Below are positions 25,187-33,530 of a stretch of DNA of 64,000 bases, in pieces (positions within the stretch are counted from its first letter, which is position 1; the number at the start of each line of letters is the position of its first letter). The stretch covers positions 5,424,501 to 5,488,500 of the forward strand of contig NZ_JAGINK010000001.1 of NCBI RefSeq assembly GCF_017875955.1, read 5' to 3'. Source of the DNA: Pseudomonas sp. BP8 (GTDB lineage Bacteria > Pseudomonadota > Gammaproteobacteria > Pseudomonadales > Pseudomonadaceae). A program made the position numbers and the translations under genes. A model generated the notes under the pieces. That model was not told the DNA's origin and did not search any database. It was given only the letters and a program-made list of their open reading frames with translations.

Positions 25187-26476
25187 ATGCTGTCAATACA
25201 GCCGCAGGCGTTCGCGCCTACCCGTTCCCTTCGCCCACGCCCCACTGCCATCGCCAGCGCCCTTGCGCTTGCCGGCGTCGCCCCCGTCAGCCAGGCCGCC
25301 TTCTTTGAAGACAGCACGGCCACCTTCGAAACGCGCAACATGTACTTCAATCGCGATTTTCGCGATGGCACCAGCAGCCAGCAGTCCAAGCGCGACGAAT
25401 GGGCCCAGGGCTTCATGCTCAACTTCGAGTCCGGCTACACCGACGGTACCGTAGGCTTTGGCCTGGACGCGCTGGGCATGCTTGGGGTCAAGCTCGACTC
25501 CAGCGCCGACCGCACCGACACCGGCCTGCTGCCGACCCATGACGACGGCAAGGCTGCCGACGAGTACTCCAAGCTGGGCCTGACCGGCAAGATCAAGATC
25601 TCCAAGACCGAGCTCAAGGTCGGCTCGCTGATCCCCGAACTGCCCACCCTGCAGCCCAACGATGGCCGCATCCTGCCGCAGACTTTCCAGGGCGGCCTGC
25701 TCACCTCGAACGAGATCAGCAACCTGACCGTGACCGGCGGGCGCCTGGAGAAAGCCAAGGACCGCAACGACACCAACTGGGAAGACATCGCCCTCAACAA
25801 CAAGAACGGCCGTTTCGGGGGCAGCTTCGCCGCCGACAACTATGACCTGGCCGGCCTCGACTACACATTCACCGACCGTATTACCGGCAGCTACCACGTT
25901 GCCCAGCTCGACGATATCTACCGCCAGCATTTCGTCGGTATGGTCGCTACCCAACCGTGGGGGCCGGGTACCTTGGGCGCTGACCTGCGCCTGGCGATCA
26001 GCGATGACCAGGGCCAGGCCCGCGCCGGCAAGATCGACAACACCACTGCCAACGGCATGCTCAGCTATGCCCTGGGCGGGCACAAGGTCAGTGGCGCCTA
26101 CCAGCACCTGTCCGGCGACAGCGCCTTCCCCTACGTCGATGGCGCCGACCCGTACCTGGTCAACTTCGTCCAGATCAACGACTTCGCCGGCGCCGACGAG
26201 CACTCCTGGCAGCTGCGTTACGACTACAACTTTGCCTCGCTGGGAATCCCCGGCCTGACCTTCATGACCCGCTACCTCAGCGGCGACAACGTCAGCCGCG
26301 CCGATGGCAGCGAAGGCAAAGAGTGGGAACGCAACACCGAGTTCAAGTACGTGGTACAAAGCGGCCCGTTGAAAAACGTCGCCGTGCGCCTGCGTAACGC
26401 CACCTTCCGCTCCAATTTTGCCCGCGACGCCGACGAAGTGCGGCTGCTGGTGAGCTACAGCGTGGCGCTGTGGTAA
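25187..26476 (+). CDS. opdH: OprD-family porin, tricarboxylate-specific (OpdH-like)
   Basis: This 429-residue outer-membrane protein has a long signal sequence ending at VSQA and the OprD-family start AFFEDSTATFETRNMYFNRDFRDG, with YSxxGLTGKIKISKTELKVGSLIP and a C-terminal aromatic strand (VSYSVALW). OprD-type channels are 18-strand barrels specific for small carboxylates or amino acids; the position upstream of tctCBA and opposite tctDE points to citrate/tricarboxylates, as shown for OpdH of P. aeruginosa. ATG 25187 follows GGAG by ten bases. The 213-bp divergent spacer must hold the TctD site, which I cannot point to. Confidence 0.85.
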   Translation: MLSIQPQAFAPTRSLRPRPTAIASALALAGVAPVSQAAFFEDSTATFETRNMYFNRDFRDGTSSQQSKRDEWAQGFMLNFESGYTDGTVGFGLDALGMLGVKLDSSADRTDTGLLPTHDDGKAADEYSKLGLTGKIKISKTELKVGSLIPELPTLQPNDGRILPQTFQGGLLTSNEISNLTVTGGRLEKAKDRNDTNWEDIALNNKNGRFGGSFAADNYDLAGLDYTFTDRITGSYHVAQLDDIYRQHFVGMVATQPWGPGTLGADLRLAISDDQGQARAGKIDNTTANGMLSYALGGHKVSGAYQHLSGDSAFPYVDGADPYLVNFVQINDFAGADEHSWQLRYDYNFASLGIPGLTFMTRYLSGDNVSRADGSEGKEWERNTEFKYVVQSGPLKNVAVRLRNATFRSNFARDADEVRLLVSYSVALW

Positions 26477-26513
26477 CCCAAAAAAACAACAACAATGCTC
26501 ACGGAGATAGACG

Positions 26514-27494
26514 ATGAACCTTTCACTGCGCCGCCTCGTTCTCGCTACCGGTTGCCTGCTGTTGGCCGGCAATGCCCTGGCCGCCGAACCGAAACGCCCT
26601 GAATGCATCGCCCCGGCCTCGCCCGGCGGTGGTTTCGACCTGACCTGCAAGCTGGTGCAAAGCGCCCTGGTCAACGAGAAGATCCTCAGCAAGCCCATGC
26701 GTGTGACCTACATGCCCGGTGGCGTCGGCGCGGTTGCCTACAACGCCGTGGTTGCCCAGCGTCCGGGCGATGCCGGCACGCTGGTGGCGTGGTCCAGCGG
26801 CTCGCTACTCAACCTTGCCCAAGGCAAGTTCGGTCGCTTCGACGAGAACGCGGTGAAATGGCTGGCGGCGGTGGGCACCAGCTACGGCGCAATCGCAGTG
26901 AAAAACGATTCGCCCTACAAGAACCTGGCTGACCTGGTCGCGGCCTTGAAGAAAGACCCGAGCAAAGTGGTGATCGGCTCGGGCGGCACCGTTGGCAGCC
27001 AGGACTGGATGCAGACCGCGCTGATCGCCAAGGCCGCCGGGATCAACCCGCGTGACCTGCGCTATGTCGCCCTGGAAGGCGGCGGCGAGATCGCCACGGC
27101 GTTGCTTGGCGGGCATATCCAGGTCGGCTCGACCGATATTTCCGACTCCATGCCGCACATTCAGAGCGGCAACATGCGCATCCTTGCGGTGTTCTCCGAG
27201 AATCGCCTGGACGAGCCGGAGATGAAAGACATCCCTACCGCCAAGGAGCAGGGCTACGACATCGTCTGGCCGGTGGTGCGCGGCTTCTACCTGGGGCCGA
27301 AGGTCAGCGACGAGGACTACGCCTGGTGGAAGGACGCCTTCGACAAGCTGCTGAAATCGGAAGAGTTCGCCAAGTTGCGTGACCAGCGCGAGCTGTTCCC
27401 ATTCGCCATGACCGGTGAAGAGCTGGACGGCTACGTGAAGAAACAGGTCGCCGACTACAAGGCACTGGCCCGGGAATTTGGCCTGATTCAGTAA
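26514..27494 (+). CDS. tctC: Tricarboxylate-binding protein TctC
   Basis: TctC is the periplasmic solute-binding protein of the tripartite tricarboxylate transporter. The 326-residue precursor has a signal peptide ending at ALA (about residue 24). The mature part shows the family pattern CIAPASPGGGFDLTCKL near the start and GSGGTVGSQDWM in the middle, which form the ligand carboxylate site. It follows the porin by 37 bp and precedes tctB after a spacer with a REP element. Confidence 0.92.
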   Translation: MNLSLRRLVLATGCLLLAGNALAAEPKRPECIAPASPGGGFDLTCKLVQSALVNEKILSKPMRVTYMPGGVGAVAYNAVVAQRPGDAGTLVAWSSGSLLNLAQGKFGRFDENAVKWLAAVGTSYGAIAVKNDSPYKNLADLVAALKKDPSKVVIGSGGTVGSQDWMQTALIAKAAGINPRDLRYVALEGGGEIATALLGGHIQVGSTDISDSMPHIQSGNMRILAVFSENRLDEPEMKDIPTAKEQGYDIVWPVVRGFYLGPKVSDEDYAWWKDAFDKLLKSEEFAKLRDQRELFPFAMTGEELDGYVKKQVADYKALAREFGLIQ

Positions 27495-27549
27495 GTCCGG
27501 CTGGTTTCGTGGGGGGCGCGCTGAACGCGTGGGGCTGCTTTGCAACCCA

Positions 27550-27575
27550 TCGCGGGCAAGCCCGCTCCTACCGGG
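27550..27575. repeat. Single REP element (class A, variant)
   Basis: TCGCGGGCAAGCCCGCTCCT + ACCGGG is one REP unit in the tctC-tctB spacer. Inside an operon it can give a stem-loop that stabilises the upstream tctC message, fitting the higher need for binding protein than for membrane subunits. Confidence 0.7.
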
Positions 27576-27674
27576 ACCGCGCTGCTCTGAAGATAAGCGC
27601 TGAACCTGTGATCTCACGATAACGTCCCCCACAGGTCAGCGCTGTGCCCGGACACTCGCCCCGAGGATTCCCCG

Positions 27675-28133
27675 ATGATCCTGCAACGCCTGTTCGCCCT
27701 CGTCCTGTTGGCGGTCTGCGCCGCCCTGGCCGTGATGGCCTGGCCCTACCAGGCCGCGTTTTCCTATGAACCGGTAGGCCCGCGCGCCTATCCCCTGCTG
27801 ATGCTCGGCCTGATGGGCCTGGGCCTGCTCTACCTGGCCATCCGCCCCACGCCGATCGTGCGCAAGGATGACGAGCCAGCGCTGGACCGTGAAACCCTGA
27901 TCAAGATCGCTGCCTGTGTCGGCCTGCTGATCGTCTTCGCGGCCACCTTCGAGAGCCTGGGCTTCGTCCTCAGCGCGATCCTCGTCGGTGTGCCGATGGC
28001 CCGCCTGTACGGCGGCCGCTGGGTGCACAGCGCGATCGTCGTGGTCGCGATGAGCCTGTTCCTCTACTGGCTGTTCGACCGCGTGATGGACGTGCCCCTG
28101 CCCCTCGGCCTGCTGGCCGTTCTGGAGAACTGA
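27675..28133 (+). CDS. tctB: Tripartite tricarboxylate transporter small membrane protein TctB
   Basis: TctB is the small four-helix membrane subunit. The 152-residue protein has hydrophobic segments at about 3-24, 36-58, 80-100 and 112-140 and the family pattern YPLLMLGLMGLG. It starts at ATG 27675 and ends three bases before tctA. With TctC and TctA it makes a sodium- or proton-driven uptake system. Confidence 0.9.
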   Translation: MILQRLFALVLLAVCAALAVMAWPYQAAFSYEPVGPRAYPLLMLGLMGLGLLYLAIRPTPIVRKDDEPALDRETLIKIAACVGLLIVFAATFESLGFVLSAILVGVPMARLYGGRWVHSAIVVVAMSLFLYWLFDRVMDVPLPLGLLAVLEN

Positions 28134-28136
28134 CAG

Positions 28137-29651
28137 ATGGATACCTTGAGCTACCTGGGCCAAGGCTTCGGCGTCGCCCTGAGCCCGTACAACCTGGTCA
28201 CCGCCCTCTGCGGCACACTGATCGGTACCGTGGTCGGCCTGCTGCCGGGCCTGGGCCCGATCAACGGCGTGGCGCTGCTGATCCCGATTGCCTTCGCCCT
28301 GGGCCTGCCGCCGGAGTCGGCGCTGATCCTGCTGGCCGCGGTGTACCTGGGCTGCGAATACGGCGGGCGGATCAGCTCGATCCTGCTCAACATCCCCGGC
28401 GAAGCCTCCACCGTGATGACCACCCTCGACGGTTACCCGATGGCCCGCCAGGGCCTGGCCGGGGTGGCGTTGTCGCTGTCGGCGTGGAGCTCGTTCATCG
28501 GTGCGTTCATCGCTACCTGCGGCATGGTGCTGTTCGCCCCGCTGCTGGCGAAATGGGCCATCGCCTTTGGCCCGGCGGAATACTTCGTGCTGATGGTGTT
28601 CGCCATCGTCGCCCTAGGCGGCATGGCCGGTGACAAGCCACTGAAGACGTTTATTGCCGCGCTGATCGGGCTGTTCCTGTCGGCGGTCGGTATCGACGCC
28701 AACAGCGGCGTATACCGCTTTACCGGTGACAGCGTGCACCTGGCCGACGGCATCCAGTTCGTGGTGCTGGTGCTGGGGCTGTTCTCGATCAGCGAGATCC
28801 TCCTGCTGCTGGAGAAGACCCATCACGGTCATCAGGCGGTCAAGGCCACCGGGCGCATGCTGTTCAACTTCAAGGAAGCCGCCTCGGTGTTTGCGGTGAA
28901 TATCCGCTGCGGCCTGCTTGGCTTCATCATGGGCGTGCTGCCAGGCGCCGGTGCGACCCTGGCCAGCGCCGTGGCGTACATGACCGAGAAGCGCATGGCC
29001 GGCGACAAGGGCAATTTCGGCAAGGGCGACCCACGTGGCCTGGCCGCGCCAGAAACCGCCATCGGCGCCTCGTGCTGCGGTGCCCTGGTACCCATGCTGA
29101 CCCTCGGCGTACCCGGCTCGGGCACCACGGCGGTGATGATCGGCGCGCTGACCCTGTACAACATCACACCGGGGCCAATGCTCTTCGAACAGCAACCGGA
29201 CATCGTCTGGGGCCTGATCGCGTCGTTGTTCATCGCCAACATCATGCTGGTGATCCTCAACATCCCGATGATCCGCATCTTCACCCGCATCCTGGCCGTG
29301 CCGAACTGGGCACTGGTGCCGGTAATCGCCATCATCACCGGGATCGGCGTATACGCCGTGCATGCGACCACCTTCGACCTGTTCCTGATGGTCGGCATCG
29401 GCATCATGGGCTACATCCTGCGCAAGCTGGACTTCCCGCTGTCGCCGATCCTGCTGGGCTTCATTCTCGGCGGGCTGATGGAGCAGAACCTGCGCCGTGC
29501 CCTGTCGATCTCCAACGGTGAGCTGGGCATCCTCTGGTCGAGCCCGATCAGCATGGGCGTGTGGGCGCTGACCCTGTGCATGCTGAGCCTGCCGCTGCTG
29601 CGCATCTGGCGCCGCCGCAGCCAGCAACGCCGAGCCATGGCCGATGCCTGA
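28137..29651 (+). CDS. tctA: Tripartite tricarboxylate transporter large membrane protein TctA
   Basis: TctA is the 12-TM channel subunit. The 504-residue protein has the duplicated family motif: GLLPGLGPINGVALLIPIAF near residue 40 and GVLPGAGATLASAVAYMTEK near residue 265, each a conserved substrate- or ion-binding loop. Conserved blocks AIGASCCGALVPMLTLGVPGSGTTAVM follow. It starts three bases after tctB and its stop overlaps the next gene by eight bases. Confidence 0.94.
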   Translation: MDTLSYLGQGFGVALSPYNLVTALCGTLIGTVVGLLPGLGPINGVALLIPIAFALGLPPESALILLAAVYLGCEYGGRISSILLNIPGEASTVMTTLDGYPMARQGLAGVALSLSAWSSFIGAFIATCGMVLFAPLLAKWAIAFGPAEYFVLMVFAIVALGGMAGDKPLKTFIAALIGLFLSAVGIDANSGVYRFTGDSVHLADGIQFVVLVLGLFSISEILLLLEKTHHGHQAVKATGRMLFNFKEAASVFAVNIRCGLLGFIMGVLPGAGATLASAVAYMTEKRMAGDKGNFGKGDPRGLAAPETAIGASCCGALVPMLTLGVPGSGTTAVMIGALTLYNITPGPMLFEQQPDIVWGLIASLFIANIMLVILNIPMIRIFTRILAVPNWALVPVIAIITGIGVYAVHATTFDLFLMVGIGIMGYILRKLDFPLSPILLGFILGGLMEQNLRRALSISNGELGILWSSPISMGVWALTLCMLSLPLLRIWRRRSQQRRAMADA

Positions 29652-30675
29652 TCGGTCGTTGCCGCTGTACTGGGCTACCGGGCTGGTCGGCCTTGCTGGC
29701 GGGTTTCTCGCCAGCAAGGTCGGCTGGCCTTTGCCGTGGATGGTCGGCTCGTTGCTGGCGATCATCCTGGTGCGCTGCCTGACGCCTTGGCAGTTGAGCG
29801 AGATCCCCAATGGCCGCAAATGCGGGCAGTGGATCATTGGCGTCGGCATCGGCCTGCACTTCACCCCGGCGGTGATCGAGCAGGTCGCCGGGCATTTCAG
29901 CCTGATCGTGTTCGGCGCGCTGTTCACCACGGTGTCCAGCGTGCTCGGCGTGTGGTTGCTGCGACGCACTGGTGAGGACCGGGCGACGGCATTCTTCGCC
30001 AGCATGCCGGGCGGTTCGGGGGAGATGGTCAACCTCGGTGCGCGCAATGGCGCCGTGCTCAGCCAGGTGGCGGCAGCGCAGAGTCTGCGCGTGCTGGCGG
30101 TGGTGTTATGTGTGCCGGCACTGTTCAAGCTGCTGGTGGGCGATGGCGTGCCGGTGAGTCATGCCAGCCATGTCAGCTGGGGCTGGCTGGCACTGATCGC
30201 GCCATTGGCGATCCTGTTTGCATTAGGCTGGCAGCGTTTGCGCCAGCCCAATCCGTGGTTGTTCGGGCCGTTACTGGTAACGGCTGCGGTGAGCCTGGCT
30301 GGCGATCTGCAGATCGCCTTGCCCGATGGCGCCAGCCAGATCGGCCAGTGGCTGATCGGCAGCGGGCTGGCCTGCCACTTCAACCGGGCGTTCTTTCGCC
30401 GCGCGCCGTCGTTTCTCGGCCGCACGTTGCTGGCCACTTTTTTGGCCATGCTGATTGCCGCCAGTGCTGCGTGGGCACTGAGCAGCCTGAGCCAGCTCGA
30501 CCTGCGCTCATTGACCCTGGGCATGATGCCCGGAGGCATCGCCGAGATGAGCCTGACCGCAGAAACCTTGCAGTTGTCGGTGCCCTTGGTCACGGCAATG
30601 CAGGTGATGCGCTTGCTGTTGGTGCTGTTTTTGGCCGAGCCGTTGTTCCGCCGCTGGAATGCACGGGCGGGCTGA
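29644..30675 (+). CDS. AbrB-family membrane protein (putative ammonia monooxygenase-like, DUF)
   Basis: This 343-residue protein has about nine hydrophobic segments and an internal duplication: FFASMPGGSGEMVNLG near residue 120 and LGMMPGGIAEMSLTAE near residue 295, the mark of the AbrB membrane family. The family is often mislabelled ammonia monooxygenase; it is a likely transporter or regulator of unknown substrate. It overlaps tctA, so it belongs to the tricarboxylate operon and may help efflux or balance of the same compounds. It is unrelated to the DNA-binding AbrB of Bacillus. Confidence 0.85.
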   Translation: MPDRSLPLYWATGLVGLAGGFLASKVGWPLPWMVGSLLAIILVRCLTPWQLSEIPNGRKCGQWIIGVGIGLHFTPAVIEQVAGHFSLIVFGALFTTVSSVLGVWLLRRTGEDRATAFFASMPGGSGEMVNLGARNGAVLSQVAAAQSLRVLAVVLCVPALFKLLVGDGVPVSHASHVSWGWLALIAPLAILFALGWQRLRQPNPWLFGPLLVTAAVSLAGDLQIALPDGASQIGQWLIGSGLACHFNRAFFRRAPSFLGRTLLATFLAMLIAASAAWALSSLSQLDLRSLTLGMMPGGIAEMSLTAETLQLSVPLVTAMQVMRLLLVLFLAEPLFRRWNARAG

Positions 30676-30690
30676 GGTTCAAGATCGGCG

Positions 30691-30797
30691 TCGCGGCTTT
30701 CGCGGGGCAAGCCCGCGCCTACAGGATCTGAGTCGATCACATGGGTTATGGACGACACAAACCCTGTAGGAGCGGGCTTGCCCCGCGAAAGCCGCGA
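30691..30797. repeat. Inverted pair of REP elements (class A)
   Basis: Units at 30691-30725 and 30763-30797 are inverted copies of TCGCGGCTTTCGCGGGGCAA + GCCCGC(G/T)CCTACAGG, separated by 37 bp. They lie between convergent genes (the AbrB-family gene and ung) and probably serve as the end of both transcripts. Confidence 0.85.
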
Positions 30798-30810
30798 CAC
30801 CGACCTGGGC

Positions 30811-31503
30811 TCACAGCGCCGGCAACGCCCACTCGATCGGCTTCAGCCCACGCTGCTCAAGGAAGCGATTGGCCTGGCTGAAATGCCCACAGCCAAAGAA
30901 CCCGCGATAGGCCGACAACGGCGACGGATGCACCGACTTGAGCACCAGGTGCTTGGTCCCGTCGATCAGCTTCTGCTTGCTCTGCGCATGCGCGCCCCAC
31001 AGCAGGAACACCACGTTCGGGCACTGCTCGCTGACCAGCTGGATGATCCGGTCAGTGAAGAACTCCCAGCCCTTCTTGGCATGCGACGCGGCATTGGCGC
31101 GCTCTACGGTCATGGTCGTGTTGAGCAACAACACCCCCTGCTCGGCCCAGCTCTGCAGATAACCATGGCTGGGGATCGGCAGGTTCAGATCACGCTGCAG
31201 CTCCTTGTAGATGTTGACCAGCGACGGCGGCGTCGGGGTACCCGGCTGCACCGAAAAACACAGACCATGCGCCTGGCCCGGGCCGTGATACGGATCCTGG
31301 CCGAGGATAACCACCTTGACCTGGTCCAGCGGGGTGGTGTTGAGCGCGTTGAAGATCAACGGCCCCGGCGGATAGATTTCCTTGCCAGCCGCGTGCTCCT
31401 GCCGCAGGAATTCACGCAGTTGGTGCATGTAGGGCTGGTCGAATTCGGCGCGCAGCGCTTCCTTCCAGCTGGGTTCGAGCTTGATGCGGTCGTCGTCGGT
31501 CAT
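30811..31503 (-). CDS. ung: Uracil-DNA glycosylase
   Basis: Ung removes uracil from DNA, starting base-excision repair of deaminated cytosine. The 230-residue protein has the water-activating loop GQDPYHGPGQAHGLCFSV with D70, the LLNTTMTVERA motif, and the DNA-intercalating loop HPSPLSAYRGFFGC. Length and motifs match family 1. It is monocistronic, starting at ATG 31503. Confidence 0.97.
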   Translation of the reverse strand: MTDDDRIKLEPSWKEALRAEFDQPYMHQLREFLRQEHAAGKEIYPPGPLIFNALNTTPLDQVKVVILGQDPYHGPGQAHGLCFSVQPGTPTPPSLVNIYKELQRDLNLPIPSHGYLQSWAEQGVLLLNTTMTVERANAASHAKKGWEFFTDRIIQLVSEQCPNVVFLLWGAHAQSKQKLIDGTKHLVLKSVHPSPLSAYRGFFGCGHFSQANRFLEQRGLKPIEWALPAL

Positions 31504-31631
31504 GGAGCGTTCCTAAAGCCAAGGGGCGCGACACTAGGAAAGCTGCCTGGGCTTGTCAATCGATCCGACCGACGACCGGCAGCTTGGCCAGAGCAAGCCA
31601 TACTGGTTGGATGACTTGTGCGAGGTAGTCC

Positions 31632-32741
31632 ATGTCCATTGTCTGCGAGGTACTCACCGGCGTCGACGGCGCCCGCATCGGCATCGCCAGCCTGGATGCA
31701 CCCAAGGCGCTCAACGCGCTGAGCCTGAACATGATCGAAGCGCTCGACGAGCAACTGCGCGGCTGGGCCAGCGACCCCGGCATCGTCTGCGTGCTGCTGC
31801 GCGGCAATGGCGCCAAGGCCTTCTGTGCCGGGGGCGATGTGCGGGCGCTGGTCAATGCCTGCCGCGAGCAGCCAGGCAGCGTGCCAGCCTTGGCCGCGAA
31901 TTTTTTCGCTGCGGAGTATCAGCTCGATTACCGCCTGCACACCTACCCCAAACCGTTGTTGTGCTGGGGCCATGGCCATGTACTGGGCGGCGGCCTGGGC
32001 CTGCTGCAGGGCGCAGGCATACGCATCGTCACGCCGAGCAGCCGGCTGGCCATGCCGGAGATCAGTATCGGCTTGTATCCCGATGTCGGCGCCAGTTGGT
32101 TTCTCAGCCGCCTGCCCGGCAAGCTGGGCCTGTTTCTCGGCCTGACCGGCGCACCGATCAACGCTCGCGACGCGCTGGACCTGGGCCTGGCTGACCGTTT
32201 TTTTGGCGAACAGCAGCAGGAAGCGCTGATTGACGAACTGCTACAACTGAACTGGCAAGAACAGACCACCCTGCAACTGAACAGCCTGCTCAAGTGTGAA
32301 CAGCACCGAGCCTGCGCCGAGCTGCCCGAAGCGCAGTGGTTACCGCGCCGGGCGCTGATTGATGAACTGCTCGACGTGGCGGATCCGGTGGCCGCCTGGA
32401 GGGCCGTCGCAGGCTTGCAACGGCATGCCGACCCCCTGCTGGCGGCCGCCGGGCAACGCCTGCATGAGGGATGCCCGCTCACGGCGCACCTGATCTGGGA
32501 GCAGTTGCAGCGGGCGCGCCATCTGTCGCTGTTGCAGGTGTTCCAGATGGAATACGCGATGAGCTTGAACTGCTGTCGCCACCCAGAGTTCAGCGAAGGG
32601 GTCAGGGCGCGCCTGCTGGACAAGGACAACCAACCACGCTGGCATTGGCCGGATGTGGACCAGGTGCCAACTGCGGTGGTGGAGGCTCACTTCGTCAAGG
32701 TCTGGGAAGGGCGCCATCCGTTGGCCGATCTGCAGCGTTAG
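31632..32741 (+). CDS. Enoyl-CoA hydratase/isomerase family protein, 3-hydroxyisobutyryl-CoA hydrolase type
   Basis: This 369-residue crotonase-fold protein has the oxyanion motif AFCAGGDVRAL near residue 65 and CWGHGHVLGGGLGLLQGA near residue 115, then EISIGLYPDVGASWFLSRLPG. The extra C-terminal domain of about 130 residues is typical of 3-hydroxyisobutyryl-CoA hydrolases, which free 3-hydroxyisobutyrate in valine breakdown; plain hydratases are about 260 residues. There are no valine genes nearby, so the substrate is not proven by context. It ends convergently with a lipoprotein gene, with a REP between. Confidence 0.82.
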   Translation: MSIVCEVLTGVDGARIGIASLDAPKALNALSLNMIEALDEQLRGWASDPGIVCVLLRGNGAKAFCAGGDVRALVNACREQPGSVPALAANFFAAEYQLDYRLHTYPKPLLCWGHGHVLGGGLGLLQGAGIRIVTPSSRLAMPEISIGLYPDVGASWFLSRLPGKLGLFLGLTGAPINARDALDLGLADRFFGEQQQEALIDELLQLNWQEQTTLQLNSLLKCEQHRACAELPEAQWLPRRALIDELLDVADPVAAWRAVAGLQRHADPLLAAAGQRLHEGCPLTAHLIWEQLQRARHLSLLQVFQMEYAMSLNCCRHPEFSEGVRARLLDKDNQPRWHWPDVDQVPTAVVEAHFVKVWEGRHPLADLQR

Positions 32742-32782
32742 CCAAGCCCGCGCAGAACAAAGCCCTTGAACCCGCCGCGTTA

Positions 32783-32830
32783 CCCTGTGGGAGCGGCCTT
32801 GTGTCGCGAAAGGGGCGCAAAGCGCCCCCC
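32783..32830. repeat. REP element, class B
   Basis: CCCTGTGGGAGCGGCCTTGT + GTCGCGAAAGGGGCGCAAAGCGCCCC. This second REP family has the core GTGGGAGCGGCCTTGTGTCG and a following GGGGCGC/GCGCCCC hairpin. It lies between convergent genes. Confidence 0.85.
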
Positions 32831-32838
32831 CTGCGGAC

Positions 32839-33318
32839 TCAACGGTGCCAGTTGCGCTCCCCTCGCCCACCTTGCCCACCCTGATGACGACGCTCACCGC
32901 GGTCCCCGTCACCGCGGCGATTGGACTGCCAGCGATCACCCTGCGAGCCGCGGTTGTCATTGCGATAGTCATGCCGATCACGGTCACGCCCGTAGTCATG
33001 ACGCTGGCGATTGCCGTAATCATTGCGCGGGTTGCCATGCCACTGCTTCACCCGCGGCTGCGGATAAGGCCGGTAATGCGGCGCGGGAGCAGGACGGTAG
33101 TAACGTGGCGCCGGCTGGTAATAACGCGGTGCCGGCTGATAGTAATAGCGCGGCTGCGGCGCCACGTAATAGCCCCGGTCGTAGCGTTGATAACCAGGAT
33201 AGGCATAGCGATCGGCGCTGTAGACTTCCGTGCGATAGTAGCCGCCGCTTCCATGATAGGGGGCACAGGCGCTGGTCATCCCCACCAGCAATACGATCAG
33301 CACAATTCGAAGGGACAT
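32839..33318 (-). CDS. Tyr/Pro/Arg-rich putative lipoprotein of unknown function
   Basis: The 159-residue protein has a short hydrophobic leader and a cysteine at residue 18 (GMTSAC), an acceptable though not ideal lipobox. The first half is rich in tyrosine and proline with imperfect repeats of RYY-x-PAP; the second half is very basic, with Arg-Asp-Arg-His-Asp-Tyr runs and a Gly/Arg tail (GGQGGRGERNWHR). It follows AGGAGG, so translation is likely. No enzyme motif is visible. Such low-complexity proteins occur at the Pseudomonas outer membrane, but I do not recognise a function. Confidence 0.7.
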   Translation of the reverse strand: MSLRIVLIVLLVGMTSACAPYHGSGGYYRTEVYSADRYAYPGYQRYDRGYYVAPQPRYYYQPAPRYYQPAPRYYRPAPAPHYRPYPQPRVKQWHGNPRNDYGNRQRHDYGRDRDRHDYRNDNRGSQGDRWQSNRRGDGDRGERRHQGGQGGRGERNWHR

Positions 33319-33530
33319 GGCGGCCTCCTGGACCGCTGGAGTGCTCGACACAGCGGCGCTGGCAAGCGTCGATCGGCAAGCGTTGATCGACACTGATTAA
33401 GACCGCTGCACCAAGATCCAGTGCCCTTCACGCAATAAATTGAAACAAGTCAGGCAAGCCTGAAAAACATGCGGTCATTTTCCGGTCATCTCACTAGAAT
33501 GGCGCCACTGGCACACATCATGGGAAGATC

